DNA of 21,599 nucleotides. Origin: Phycisphaerales bacterium UBA2396 (GTDB taxonomy: Bacteria > Planctomycetota > Phycisphaerae > Phycisphaerales > UBA1924). The DNA lies in the NCBI GenBank assembly GCA_002343325.1, contig DDSG01000055.1, positions 1 through 21,599 of the forward strand, in the 5' to 3' direction. The first letter of the stretch is position 1. Every line of letters starts with the position of its first letter. The notes under the pieces were generated by a model, which searched no databases, was not told the origin of the DNA, and saw only the letters and a list, made by a program, of their open reading frames with translations. The translations under genes and the position numbers were made by a program. Shown piece by piece: positions 1 through 8,800 of this stretch.

Positions 1-973
1 GCCCGTAGGCCTGCGCCGTGTCCAGATCGGCCAGCCGCCGCACGATGCCCTCGACATCCTGGGTGAACTGGGGCGATTCCTGCAGCATGTCCAGCACCAC
101 GGCCACCGCCCGCTCGTGCACCGCCGCCAGGAGGTCGCGGACCAGGAACCGGAGCCAGCCGTCGGCCACCCCGCGGAGCGGTGGCGGTGCGTCGTCGTCG
201 CCGATGATCGCCGAGCGGAACACATCGGCCTCGCGGATCGCTCGGCCGCCGGCCTCGCCGGCCAGGTGCAGGAGATGGCAGTAGGCGGCGAGTCGCGCGA
301 ACTCGTTCGGACGCGGGCTAGGTGGGCACACAGCGTCGACCAAGTGGTCCCGTTCACGCCCCAACGGCGCTCGCATTGGGAACGCGGCTGCGAGGGCGAT
401 CGCCTCTTCCCTGCTAAGTGGCTGCGGCTCCGTCGAAACCTCGATCCGGGCCAGCGCCGGCTGGTCGTCGAGAATCTGCCCGGCCGCCTCGGCGAGCGGC
501 ACGCCCCGCTCCTTGCTGAGCCCGGGCACCGGCGCGATCGGAATCCCGATGGACAGATCCTGCGACGGGCCCGAATAGGCGTCGACGGCGAGGTTCGCGG
601 TGAGCCTTCGCACTGACAGTGGCCCGCCCGCCAGCGCCTCCTTGCCAGCCTCGCGGCTTCCGATCAGGAAGGTCGTCGGCTCGCCCGCGACCTTGTGACC
701 CATGACGAGGGCGGCTTCGCATTTGCCCGCGAACGCGTAGAACTCGGCCCGTCGGTTCGGGCCGCGCAGTTCTGTGTACCGGTGGATCACCCATGAGCGG
801 AAGCTGAGGTAGCGCACGAGCGGGGAGATGGTCGTGACGCCATCCATGAGGTCGTTGGCGATCCGCTCGGCGGGCGCACGGAGTCCCAGCAGGTCCTGGC
901 CGCGGGATCCCGACCACGGCGTGACGACCAGCGTCGGTGGTGGCGGATTCTCCAACAGGGCGGCAGCATCCAT
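1..973 (-). CDS. Unrecognised protein, 3' end beyond the window
   Basis: An open frame runs leftward from an ATG at 973 to the window edge without a stop: 324 codons are visible and the C-terminus is missing. The translation has ordinary protein composition. It begins MDAAALLENPPPPTLVV, and a near-N-terminal stretch reads GLRAPAERIANDLMDGVTT followed by an aromatic-rich segment (RYLSFRSWVIHRY). I see no signal peptide, membrane segment or nuclease/ATPase motif, and I do not recognise the family. No good Shine-Dalgarno sequence precedes the ATG, so the start is the best in-frame choice but not certain. The gene is divergent from the AbiE-like operon and shares its 316-nt control region with it. 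That suggests a defence-island partner, which is inference. Codon-position GC bias supports this frame over the two other minus frames, which give Arg/Pro-rich nonsense. Confidence 0.7.
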   Translation of the reverse strand, partial: MDAAALLENPPPPTLVVTPWSGSRGQDLLGLRAPAERIANDLMDGVTTISPLVRYLSFRSWVIHRYTELRGPNRRAEFYAFAGKCEAALVMGHKVAGEPTTFLIGSREAGKEALAGGPLSVRRLTANLAVDAYSGPSQDLSIGIPIAPVPGLSKERGVPLAEAAGQILDDQPALARIEVSTEPQPLSREEAIALAAAFPMRAPLGRERDHLVDAVCPPSPRPNEFARLAAYCHLLHLAGEAGGRAIREADVFRSAIIGDDDAPPPLRGVADGWLRFLVRDLLAAVHERAVAVVLDMLQESPQFTQDVEGIVRRLADLDTAQAYG

Positions 974-1171
974 AATCCAAATGTAGAGAACTTCATAGCG
1001 GCTGCAGGGTTCGCGGTCGCTGATGGCGACCAAGGAACTCGAGTTACTGGATCGACGTCGCAGCGGCCTTCGGTCGGTAGCGTCAAGACCCCAGGCTTCG
1101 CGGTCTGCCCGACGATCCGCCTGCGAGTCGATCCGATCGGATTCCGCGCCTTGCCGTATGTAGTCTGTTCG

Positions 1172-1281
1172 GATTTTCCGGCTTCGACCGCCTTTCCGGC
1201 TCCGGAAAATCTGGTGCAGAAGGAAACCTTTCCAGTACGACGCGATTTTCCGGGACCGGAAAATGGCGATATACTGGAAAG
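1172..1281 (+). promoter_or_regulatory. Cluster of perfect inverted repeats, likely AbiEi operator
   Basis: Three perfect inverted repeats lie upstream of the AbiEi-like gene. The first has arms GATTTTCCGG (1172-1181) and CCGGAAAATC (1202-1211). The second is tight: ATTTTCCGG (1245-1253), 2 nt, CCGGAAAAT (1256-1264). The third surrounds the second: CTTTCCAGTA (1228-1237) and TACTGGAAAG (1272-1281). An extra half-site TTTCCGG at 1193-1199 can also pair with 1202-1208. The shared core is TTTCC(G/A)G. TATACT at 1270-1275 could be a -10 box. AbiEi antitoxins are known to repress their own promoter by binding inverted repeats, so this is the natural operator. Binding itself is inferred. Confidence 0.75.
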
Positions 1282-1289
1282 CCAAGCCA

Positions 1290-2387
1290 ATGGACCTCGA
1301 ACCAGCCATCTCGGAAGCAGCCATCCCCGAGCTGTTCGCAGCGCTCGGCCCCACGTTCGGATCGCGGGTGCGCATCGCGCTCAGCCCGGAGGCCCGTCGC
1401 GAGGCGTCCGACGCTGTTGCGGCGGACTTCCGCGTGAGCGTGGCTTGGGACGCGGACCGCTGGGAGTTCGCGGCCGAGGCGAAGACCCGCAACACGCCGC
1501 GCGTGCTCGACGAGGCCCTTCGGCAGGCGCGGCGCTGGGCCGCCGCGTCCGGTCGGTTGCCGATGGTCATCGTGCCGTTCCTCGGCGAGAAGAGGATCGA
1601 GCGGCTGGAGGAGGAAGGGGTGTCGGGCCTGGACCTCTGCGGCAACGGGCTGATCCTCGTCCCAGGCCGCCTGCTGCTGCGGCGGACCGGGCAGCCCAAC
1701 CGCTATCCAGAGTCCAGGCCCGCGCGGTTCGCCTACCGGGGAGCGACGTCGCTCGTGCCCCGGGTGTTCCTCCGCCGTCCCGAGTACCGGTCCGTCGGCC
1801 AGGTCCGGGACGAGATCGAGGCCGCGGGTGGAAGCGTGGCGCTGTCGACCGTCTCCAAGGCGCTCGCGAGGATGGCGGACGACCTGATCGTGGACCGCTC
1901 GGAGGGCCGGATCGCCCTCGTGCAGCCCGAGAAGCTGCTCGAGGCGCTCCTGGAGAACTACGCCGCCCCGAAGGCCGAGCGGAAGGTCCAGCTGAAGACG
2001 CCCGGCGGGCTGGAGGGGTTCTTCCGCCGCGCTGAGGCGGCCGCCGGTTCGGCCCCGCGACTCCGGGCGGTGCTCTCGGGGACGTCCTCCCAGGGTTGCT
2101 ACTCCGCGGGTCTGCGTTCGGACACCCCGATCCTGTACGCCGACGACCTCGGCGAGCTGAAGCGGCGGACCGGGGAGGCGTGGAAGCCGGCGGACCGGTT
2201 CGCCGACCTCACCGTGGTCGAGACTCGCGACCCCACGCCGTTCTTCGACGCGCGCCCGGGAGAGGGCGGCGTCCGCTTCGCATCGCCGGTGCAGGCGTAT
2301 CTCGAGCTGGCGGCGGGAGGCGACAAGCGCGACTCCGAGATCGCGCGGCAGGTCCGGGCCCGTGTGCTGCAGGACCTCGGCCGCTGA
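1290..2387 (+). CDS. AbiEi-like antitoxin/transcriptional regulator (type IV TA), with extra N-terminal domain
   Basis: The product has 365 residues. By position and architecture it is the antitoxin of an AbiEi/AbiEii pair, expected to bind DNA, repress its own operon and counter the toxin encoded 12 nt downstream. Residues ~155-215 look like a winged helix: a conserved entry (VGQVRDEIEAAGG), a recognition-type helix (STVSKALARM) and a basic wing. Residues ~30-135 show strand-helix pattern with AEAKTR (E63, K65) after acidic D54/D56, followed by GVSGLDLCGNGLILVPG. This resembles a PD-(D/E)XK nuclease-like fold, which is inference. The C-terminal ~130 residues are of unknown function. At 365 residues it is longer than many AbiEi proteins. 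An in-frame ATG at 1263 would start inside the operator palindrome. I chose 1290 because GGAAAG (1276-1281) is suitably placed and the operator then stays upstream. Confidence 0.75.
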   Translation: MDLEPAISEAAIPELFAALGPTFGSRVRIALSPEARREASDAVAADFRVSVAWDADRWEFAAEAKTRNTPRVLDEALRQARRWAAASGRLPMVIVPFLGEKRIERLEEEGVSGLDLCGNGLILVPGRLLLRRTGQPNRYPESRPARFAYRGATSLVPRVFLRRPEYRSVGQVRDEIEAAGGSVALSTVSKALARMADDLIVDRSEGRIALVQPEKLLEALLENYAAPKAERKVQLKTPGGLEGFFRRAEAAAGSAPRLRAVLSGTSSQGCYSAGLRSDTPILYADDLGELKRRTGEAWKPADRFADLTVVETRDPTPFFDARPGEGGVRFASPVQAYLELAAGGDKRDSEIARQVRARVLQDLGR

Positions 2388-2399
2388 TCGGAGCCACGA

Positions 2400-3269
2400 A
2401 TGCAACCGCTGATAGCAACCGTGCTGGATCTCGACGCCGCCCTCGGGGGCGACGCCGGGCTGCTGCTCGGAGGCGGGCTCGGCTTGTACCTCAAGCAGGA
2501 GCGGCTGCGCGCCACGGGGGCGAGGACGCTGCTCCCGATGAACCGGCTGCCGCCCGCGCGGACCACCCAGGACGTCGACCTTTTCCTCCGGGCGGAGGTC
2601 ATCGCCAGCAAGGACGAGGTGTCCCGATACCGGGCCGCGCTGGACGGGCTTGGCTTTACCGTCGTCCCCGAGGCGCGGTGGCTCAAGTTCGGCCGCCGGG
2701 TATCCGGCACCGAGGTGCTCCTGGACGTCATGGTCGGCCCCCTGGGCGAGCACGCGGACGCCGTCCGCCTGAAGGGCTCCCGCGCCCGGCCGAGGGGCCT
2801 CGGCGGCGAGTCGGGGCTGCACGCTTTCGCCACGCGGGAGGCGCTCGGCATCGAGTCGGACCCGATCCGCCTGCCGGTCAGCGGCAGGCGATCCGACGGC
2901 AGCGAGGCGGCGTGCGACGTGCTGATCCCGCGAGCGTTCCCCTACGCCCTTATGAAGTTGGGGGCCCTGCGCGACCGGGTCGGCGACCCGGACAAGCAGG
3001 AAGGCCGCCACCACGCGATGGACCTGTACCGCATCGTCGGGCTGCTCACCGAGGAGGAGATCGAGGCGTCCGCGAGGCTCGCACGCGAGTACGCCGGCCA
3101 CGAGGAGATCGCCGAGGCCAAGCGCACGATCGACTCGCTCCTTGCGCCGGTGGGGGGCCTCGGCCGACTCCGTCTGCTGGAATACCAGAGGGCCAACCGA
3201 GCCTCCACGCCCGAAGTGGACCCGGAGTTCCTGGTAAAGGAACTTCGGAGGCTGTTGGCACCATCCTAA
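2400..3269 (+). CDS. AbiEii/AbiGii-type nucleotidyltransferase toxin
   Basis: The product has 289 residues and carries the nucleotidyltransferase signature of the AbiEii toxin superfamily. There is a glycine-rich turn GGG (24-26) in LLLGGGLGLYLKQ, the metal-binding pair D58/D60 in TTQDVDLFL, and a third acidic residue D109 in LLDVMVG. Lysine and tyrosine residues around 180-215 (FPYALMKLGALRDR, then HHAMDLYRIVGLL) match the helical half of such proteins. Characterised relatives transfer nucleotides to tRNA and stop growth; the target here is unknown. The ATG at 2400 follows the antitoxin stop by 12 nt and has GGAG at 2390-2393, so the two genes are translationally close and share one operon. 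All catalytic residues are present, so the toxin looks functional. Confidence 0.82.
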   Translation: MQPLIATVLDLDAALGGDAGLLLGGGLGLYLKQERLRATGARTLLPMNRLPPARTTQDVDLFLRAEVIASKDEVSRYRAALDGLGFTVVPEARWLKFGRRVSGTEVLLDVMVGPLGEHADAVRLKGSRARPRGLGGESGLHAFATREALGIESDPIRLPVSGRRSDGSEAACDVLIPRAFPYALMKLGALRDRVGDPDKQEGRHHAMDLYRIVGLLTEEEIEASARLAREYAGHEEIAEAKRTIDSLLAPVGGLGRLRLLEYQRANRASTPEVDPEFLVKELRRLLAPS

Positions 3270-3927
3270 GGCGACCCTCGGCCCTCGTCGGTGTGCTTGA
3301 GTGGGCAGTGCCGCATGCGTGCTGCTCCCCCGCATGCTCCCGGAGCGGCGTTCATCGCAACCGAGAGCCTTCGCGGCTCGAGCCCATGTGCCATGCCTCT
3401 CCCCGGCCCACTCGGCCGATCCGCGCCGGAAACATCGAGTCCGCTCACGCCGACCGCCATCGCACCAGGGCGAGATCTCCTTCACATTGGCGATGGGGAA
3501 TCCGGGATGCCTGAAATGGCGGCCGACGATGACCCGCCTAACACCGTCGCGCCGGATGACGACGACGGCGCGAGCGAGGTCAGCGAAGTCATGGTTCTTG
3601 CGGAAGCCGATTCGCCCGGTTACCATCCGACTCACGTGCACCGTTTGGTAAACGTGGACGAAGAGGTGGAGTACTCTTGGTTTTGGCTCATGGATGGGCC
3701 CGCACCGACTGCAGGAAGCAGTCACGTGGTAGCCGAGCCCGATGCGCAAGACTCCGTTCCATTCCGCGCAAGATTCCAAGATGGGTCGGCCCAACCGGCC
3801 AGCCTGGGTGGGGCTCGTCGCGCCCGTGGGCGTTGTCGAAGCGCGGACGTGGATCCGTGAGCGTCGCGAAAGGGCGCGGCGACGAGTGCCAGGACGCGAA
3901 TTGGGCTGAGGCGGAACCAGGTGTCAC
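3270..3927. other. Gap of 658 bases without a supportable gene
   Basis: Open frames exist on both strands but none has convincing composition or a recognisable family. A plus frame at 3506-3860 is rich in Asp/Glu early on (MPEMAADDDPPNTVAPDDDD). The minus strand across 3480-3640 reads FRKNHDFADLARAVVVIRR and similar; both are overlapping possibilities rather than calls. I see no clear terminator after the toxin gene and no tRNA. The last ~150 bases should contain the jet promoter, but no clear -35/-10 pair stands out. Confidence 0.5.
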
Positions 3928-5244
3928 ATGGAAACTCCGGAACGCGACGAATCACTGCGTGTCATTGCCTCGATCCATCGAGACGGCATCGGTCTGGACG
4001 TGAAGCCGGTGGACCTCTGCTTCCTCATCGCGCTCCATGCACGAGCGAGCCAGAACAACCTGACCTGCTTTGAGGAAGATGTTCTTCTGGACGTCTTCGA
4101 ACAGGTCTGCGAAGCCGTCGATTCCGATGGCGAGCCGCTGCGCAAGCGGGCAACGCACGCCATTCAGCGCCTCCGCGAGCAGCGTCTGCTCTCGCGTGTG
4201 GACGGAGCCGGGATCGTCCGAGCTGGCGACTACTCGATGACGCGGCTCGCTTCGAGCATCGTCGAGTTCTTCATGGCTGATCAGGCCCTTACTCGCGAGA
4301 GTCTGTCCCTATTGACCAAAGCGCTTTTGGTCAGCCTGGCCCAGGTAAGAAGTGAGGCCAAGAAGGCGCAGACGGCTGACGACTGGCGAGTGAGCGTTGT
4401 CGGTCCCCTTCGAGTGACGGTCGGCGACCTAGTCGCCGGGATCGAGCGCCGACAACGCGGCCTTGATGTCCAACAGGAGGGCGTCCGGCAACAGATCGGC
4501 CAGCTGCTCGACGCCGATTGGTTCTCGGCGCTGGATCGATGCCAGCTCCTGCTGGACGACACCACGACGACGCTGTCAGAGCTGAACTCCGTGCTTCTTC
4601 ACGATGCACACCAGATCCTGGCGGTTCTGAGCGACATCGAGCAGGCTGCCGCGCAGGCGCGGATGGCCGAAGCCGAGGAGGCGGCGCAGCGAGTTGCCGA
4701 GCAGGTCGACCGCGTGGCGGCGTGGGGCCGCACGCGCCAATCGGCATGGTCAGACTACTACCAGTACGTCCATCGCTACCTCCGCGATGTTGTCCGGCTC
4801 GACCCATCCCGCGCCCTCAGCGAGCGACTGCGAAATCAGCTGGCCGGGTGGACGACGCAGCCGTTCTACTGGGTTGTCGCCCAAGCCTCCAAGGTCCGTG
4901 TGCTGCGGGAGAGCGTGGTCCGTGCGCATCGGCCCCCGGTGGTGCGCCCCGCGCAAGACCGGGAGACGCCGCTCGAACACGTTCCATCGGATTCGGAAGC
5001 GGTGGCCTTGGAAGAACTGGTGCGGGCGGCGCTGGCGAGCGGCAAGTCACGACTGTCTGATGTGCTCGACGTGGTATTGCCTCAGATCGACGCCGCCAAA
5101 CGCTTCGCGGCGGTTGGGAGGATCGGCGCGCAGGTCGCCGTTGAGACGGCCGCACGCTCCGACCGGGATCGCCCGTGGGTGCGGGTGCCCGAGGACATTC
5201 AGGTCGAGGATTGGAACCTGCCTGGAGGACGCCCGCATGCATGA
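3928..5244 (+). CDS. jetA: Wadjet kleisin subunit JetA (MukF/MksF-like)
   Basis: The product has 438 residues and is the first gene of the JetABCD operon. Family knowledge: JetA is the kleisin that bridges the two SMC heads and recruits JetB. Together with JetC it extrudes DNA loops, so that JetD can cut small circular DNA such as plasmids. Residues ~20-115 have a winged-helix look (VDLCFLIALHARASQNNL, then AIQRLREQRLLSRV). Residues ~120-270 are helical with heptad-like leucines, including LSDIEQAAAQARMAEAEEAA, as in the MukF middle domain. Residues ~275-310 hold an aromatic/basic segment (YYQYVHRYLRDVVRLD). The ATG at 3928 has AGGT at 3919-3922. The assignment rests chiefly on gene order and the clear JetB/JetC/JetD neighbours. 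Its stop lies within the first codons of jetB. Confidence 0.85.
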   Translation: METPERDESLRVIASIHRDGIGLDVKPVDLCFLIALHARASQNNLTCFEEDVLLDVFEQVCEAVDSDGEPLRKRATHAIQRLREQRLLSRVDGAGIVRAGDYSMTRLASSIVEFFMADQALTRESLSLLTKALLVSLAQVRSEAKKAQTADDWRVSVVGPLRVTVGDLVAGIERRQRGLDVQQEGVRQQIGQLLDADWFSALDRCQLLLDDTTTTLSELNSVLLHDAHQILAVLSDIEQAAAQARMAEAEEAAQRVAEQVDRVAAWGRTRQSAWSDYYQYVHRYLRDVVRLDPSRALSERLRNQLAGWTTQPFYWVVAQASKVRVLRESVVRAHRPPVVRPAQDRETPLEHVPSDSEAVALEELVRAALASGKSRLSDVLDVVLPQIDAAKRFAAVGRIGAQVAVETAARSDRDRPWVRVPEDIQVEDWNLPGGRPHA

Positions 5245-5896
5245 CTCGGGATTCACCCAGCTCGAGGAAGTCATCCAGGACCCGCTGTTTCCCGAGGTTG
5301 ACCTGGCCCTGCGGGCCGGTCGCCACATCGACCGGGACGATGGCGAGCGGTACGCGTTCGTTCTGGACGCCCAGAGTCTGTTGGAGGCCTTCTACCGTCG
5401 GTTCGGCTGCGAACTGGTGCACGCCAGCGACGGCTTCTTCTACTTGTTGCCCGTCGGAGATCGGATGGGCCGCAGGCAACTGACGGCGGGCGAGATGCTG
5501 GTCGGTCAGACGCTCGCGCTGGTGTACCTGGAGCCGACAACGGTGCAGGCCGGCGGCGTGACCCAGCAATCGGTAGTCGTGGCGCGCCTAGCGAGCCTGG
5601 TTGGTGAGCGAGATCTGATCCAGGCGTTGAATCCGCGAAGGCGCAAGTATGACGAGCGGATCGCTCAGGAAACCGTGCGCATGGAGATCGCAAAGGCCCT
5701 GCGCGGCCTTGAGTCGCTCGGCTTCATCGATCTCGGCGAGGGTGACCAGGTGCGCCTCCGCCTGGGATTGTTCCGCTTTGCTGAGGCGGTCAGGGGATTG
5801 GGCGACCCGGCCGGGGCGCTTGCTCGCGTCATCGCCGAGGGCAAGGCCGTGGCCGAGACGGCCGGGGACGCGGATGACGAGGAGGGCGGAGCATGA
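5237..5896 (+). CDS. jetB: Wadjet subunit JetB (MukE/MksE-like)
   Basis: The product has 219 residues and overlaps jetA by 8 nt; GGAGG at 5224-5228 serves the ATG at 5237. JetB is the MukE-like KITE subunit that dimerises on the JetA kleisin and contacts DNA. The sequence is compatible with tandem winged helices: residues ~40-75 (SLLEAFYRRFGCELVHASD followed by FFYLLP), ~80-130 (GEMLVGQTLALVYLEP) and ~135-190 (RKYDERIAQETVRMEIAKAL, then a wing with a 'LGEGDQVRLRLGLFRF' strand pair). The Ala/Glu-rich tail (residues ~200-219) is probably disordered. A longer in-frame reading begins upstream inside jetA but is Arg/Ser-rich and shadows jetA, so it was rejected. Confidence is high from context and pattern. 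Confidence 0.88.
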   Translation: MHDSGFTQLEEVIQDPLFPEVDLALRAGRHIDRDDGERYAFVLDAQSLLEAFYRRFGCELVHASDGFFYLLPVGDRMGRRQLTAGEMLVGQTLALVYLEPTTVQAGGVTQQSVVVARLASLVGERDLIQALNPRRRKYDERIAQETVRMEIAKALRGLESLGFIDLGEGDQVRLRLGLFRFAEAVRGLGDPAGALARVIAEGKAVAETAGDADDEEGGA

Positions 5897-8800
5897 CACG
5901 CACGCGAGCTTCGACCCTTGTGCTGGTCAACTGGAAAGGCGTGTTCTACGAGCGGTACCAGCTTGACAAGCATGTGACCGCTCTGGAGGGAACCAACGGC
6001 GCCGGCAAGACGACGGTTCTCATTGGCTGCTATGTCGTGCTTCTTCCCGACATGACGCGGCTGCGCTTTGCCAATGTCGGAGAAACCGGCAGCACGGGTG
6101 GAGATAAAGGACTCTGGGGGCGGCTCGGGGAACCGGGCAGGCCGTCGTATTCGGTCCTGGAGCTGCGCTTGCCCGACGGCAGCCGGCTGGTCGCGGGCGT
6201 GCAGCTGCAGCGGAAGAACGAGCCCACCGTTGAGCTCAACCCGTTCATGATCACGGGCCTGAGCGACGCAGCGAAGCTCCAGGATGTCCTGCTGGTTCGC
6301 GGCGCTACCGATGCGGTCCCAGAGATGAACGAGATTCGTGAGTCGGTCGCGCGATGCGCCGCCCATCTGGAGGTCTTCGGCACCACCAAAGAGTACTTTG
6401 CCAGGCTATTCGACCTGGGCGTCACCCCGCTGCGGATGGCCACTGACGAGGATCGAACCAAACTCAATGAGATGCTTCGCACAAGCATGACGGGCGGCAT
6501 CTCCCGCGCCCTGACCTCGGAACTGCGCGACTTTCTCCTCAAGGAGGAGACCGGCCTAGCGGACACGCTCAAGCGGATGAAGGCGAATCTCGACGCGTGC
6601 CGGAGGACGCGCATCGAAGTGGAGGATTCGCGCCGTCTGGAGGAAGAGATCTCCGGCATTTATGAGGCCGGGCAGGAGATGTTCGCTGCCGTTGTCCATG
6701 CGCTGCGGGAGCGGGCGGAGGAGCTGCACAACAAGCTGGCCGAGGCCGAACGTGGGCTTCAGGAGGTCATGGCTGAGCACGAGCAGCTCAATCTCCGGAT
6801 CGAAAGCGGGAAAGCCAGGCAAGAGGAGCTTCGAGGACTGCTCGGACAGGCCACACAGCGCGTGGAGGAGACGCAGGCCGCTCTGGCTCGACTGCGCCAG
6901 GCGAGGGCTCTTCTCGCAGTGATCGGCGAGCATGCAAGCCAGCGGGATGCGGCGAAGGCCGATAGGGACGCACTCTTGGCCGCACGTGATCAGATCGATG
7001 AGAATCGCGCCCGCGCGAATCGGGCTCGTGACGCGGCGCAAGAGTCGCACACGAAGGCCGCCCAAGGTCTGGCGAACACGCAAAGCGGGCTCGAGGAGCT
7101 CGCCCGACGAGCGGCCGCACATCGAATGGCCGTGCAGCATCTCGCCGACGCCCGAAGGCTGCTGCCCGAGCACACCATCGACACCGCGGACCTCAGCACG
7201 GCGATGAAGGCCGCCCTCGCGTCGCATCAGGCGATCCAGGCACGGTGGCTGCAGGCGGGCAGAGCTCTGACCAATGCCGAGGCCCACCGGCGTGAGTTCG
7301 AGGACGTCATTGCGGCGCTGACTCGCGTCGTCAAAGAAGTGGTTGTCCCCGCGGCCTCGTTCAATCGCGCCCGCGACGCGCTCCAGAATCTGCGGGACCT
7401 GGACGCCAGCGCCAAGCTGCAGACCACTCTAACAGCCGACATCCCGCGGGCTCGCCAGTCGGCTCAGCGACAGGAGAAAGCACGTGGACTTGCTCAGACC
7501 CTTGGCACCTCCGCCAACCCGATCCGCTCGTCCCAGGACGTGAACGCGGCCCTGGCAGAGGCCGAGAGCGCTTTGGAGGGCGCCGTCGAACGACGTCGGC
7601 ACGCTGTGAATCAGGTCGACGCGCTACAGCACGCGCTCGACAAGGGGCAGGAACTGGTTCGTGAGCTGGACCGGACACTCGCTGCGTGGCGAGGGGCCAA
7701 TGGTCGCGCGTTGCCATTGGAGCAGCGCTGGAACGTGTCCCTGCGTACCCGCGACGCGCTCAACGGCTTCCGCGCGACACTCAGCGCAGCCATCGGCGAG
7801 CAGCGCGTCAAGATCGCTGCCGCCGAGGCCGGCGAGAGGGCGCTCCACATGCAGATCACGCAACTCGAGCACTCGGGCGGCACCTTCTCGCCGGAGCTCC
7901 TCAAGGCGCGTGACACGGTAGAAGGCGAGTTGTTCGCCGGGCGATTCGAAGAGCTCAGCGCCGACGACGCGGCTCTCTACGAGGCGCTCCTTGGTCCGCT
8001 CGCTCACGCAATCGCGGTGGACGACGTCCAGGCGGCTGCGGCGGCACTGGCGAAGTCCAACGAGCGGCCCGCCTCCGTGTGGCTCGTGGATGCCAATAGC
8101 CCGGTGCCGGTGGATGATCGCGGCCGTCCGCCCGGCGATGTGCTGAGCGGCGACGTCCTGGTGCGCGACATGGCAGGAGCCAGGCTGACGCGCCTGCCGG
8201 CACAGCCGACCCTGGGCCGCCGCGCTCGCGAGCGCCAGATCGCTGAGCTGCGCAGACAGGAAGCGGAGGTGAAGCAGGATGTCGAGTCGCTCCATGCCGC
8301 GCTGCGGGAGTCTCAGGCCGTTCTCGCGATCGCCGACGACCTGCTAGCCGAGGCAGACTTGCTTCAAGCCGGCGACCCGAGCGCTCGCCTTGAGGACGCC
8401 CGCCATCAGCAAGCGCAGGCGAAGGAGCTCCAGTCCAAGCATCGCGCCAGCGTGGACGCGGCCCAGCGCGAGATCAACATCCTCAGCCCTCGCCACAAGG
8501 CCCTGCGCGACCTGATTCAGATCGCGTGGTCGCTCGACGAGCCTGATCAGGCCGCGAAGCTGGAACAGTTGCTCGAGTCCCTCGCCTGCGCAAAGGCCGC
8601 CGCTGCGGAGATCCAGCGGGTGGCGCGCGATCGCGTCGTGCTGGAGCAGCGGCTCGACACCTTGCGAACGGTACCGTTGCTCGACGCCGACATTGAGTCG
8701 CTGCGCCGGGAGCAGAGGGACCTAGAGCGGCGATTGGATGAAACCCAGCTCGCCATCCGGTCGATCGAGCATTTGCAGGAGCATCGTGCCGCACTCGACT

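Noticed and set aside
414..980. A minus-strand frame of 188 codons overlapping the left-edge gene
   Set aside because: Arg/Gly/Ala-rich nonsense; the neighbouring frame from the ATG at 973 stays open to the edge and has normal protein composition.
1083..3794. A 903-codon open frame on the minus strand
   Set aside because: It is antisense to the AbiEi/AbiEii genes, rich in Arg, Pro, Gly and His with no domain; it is an artefact of high GC.
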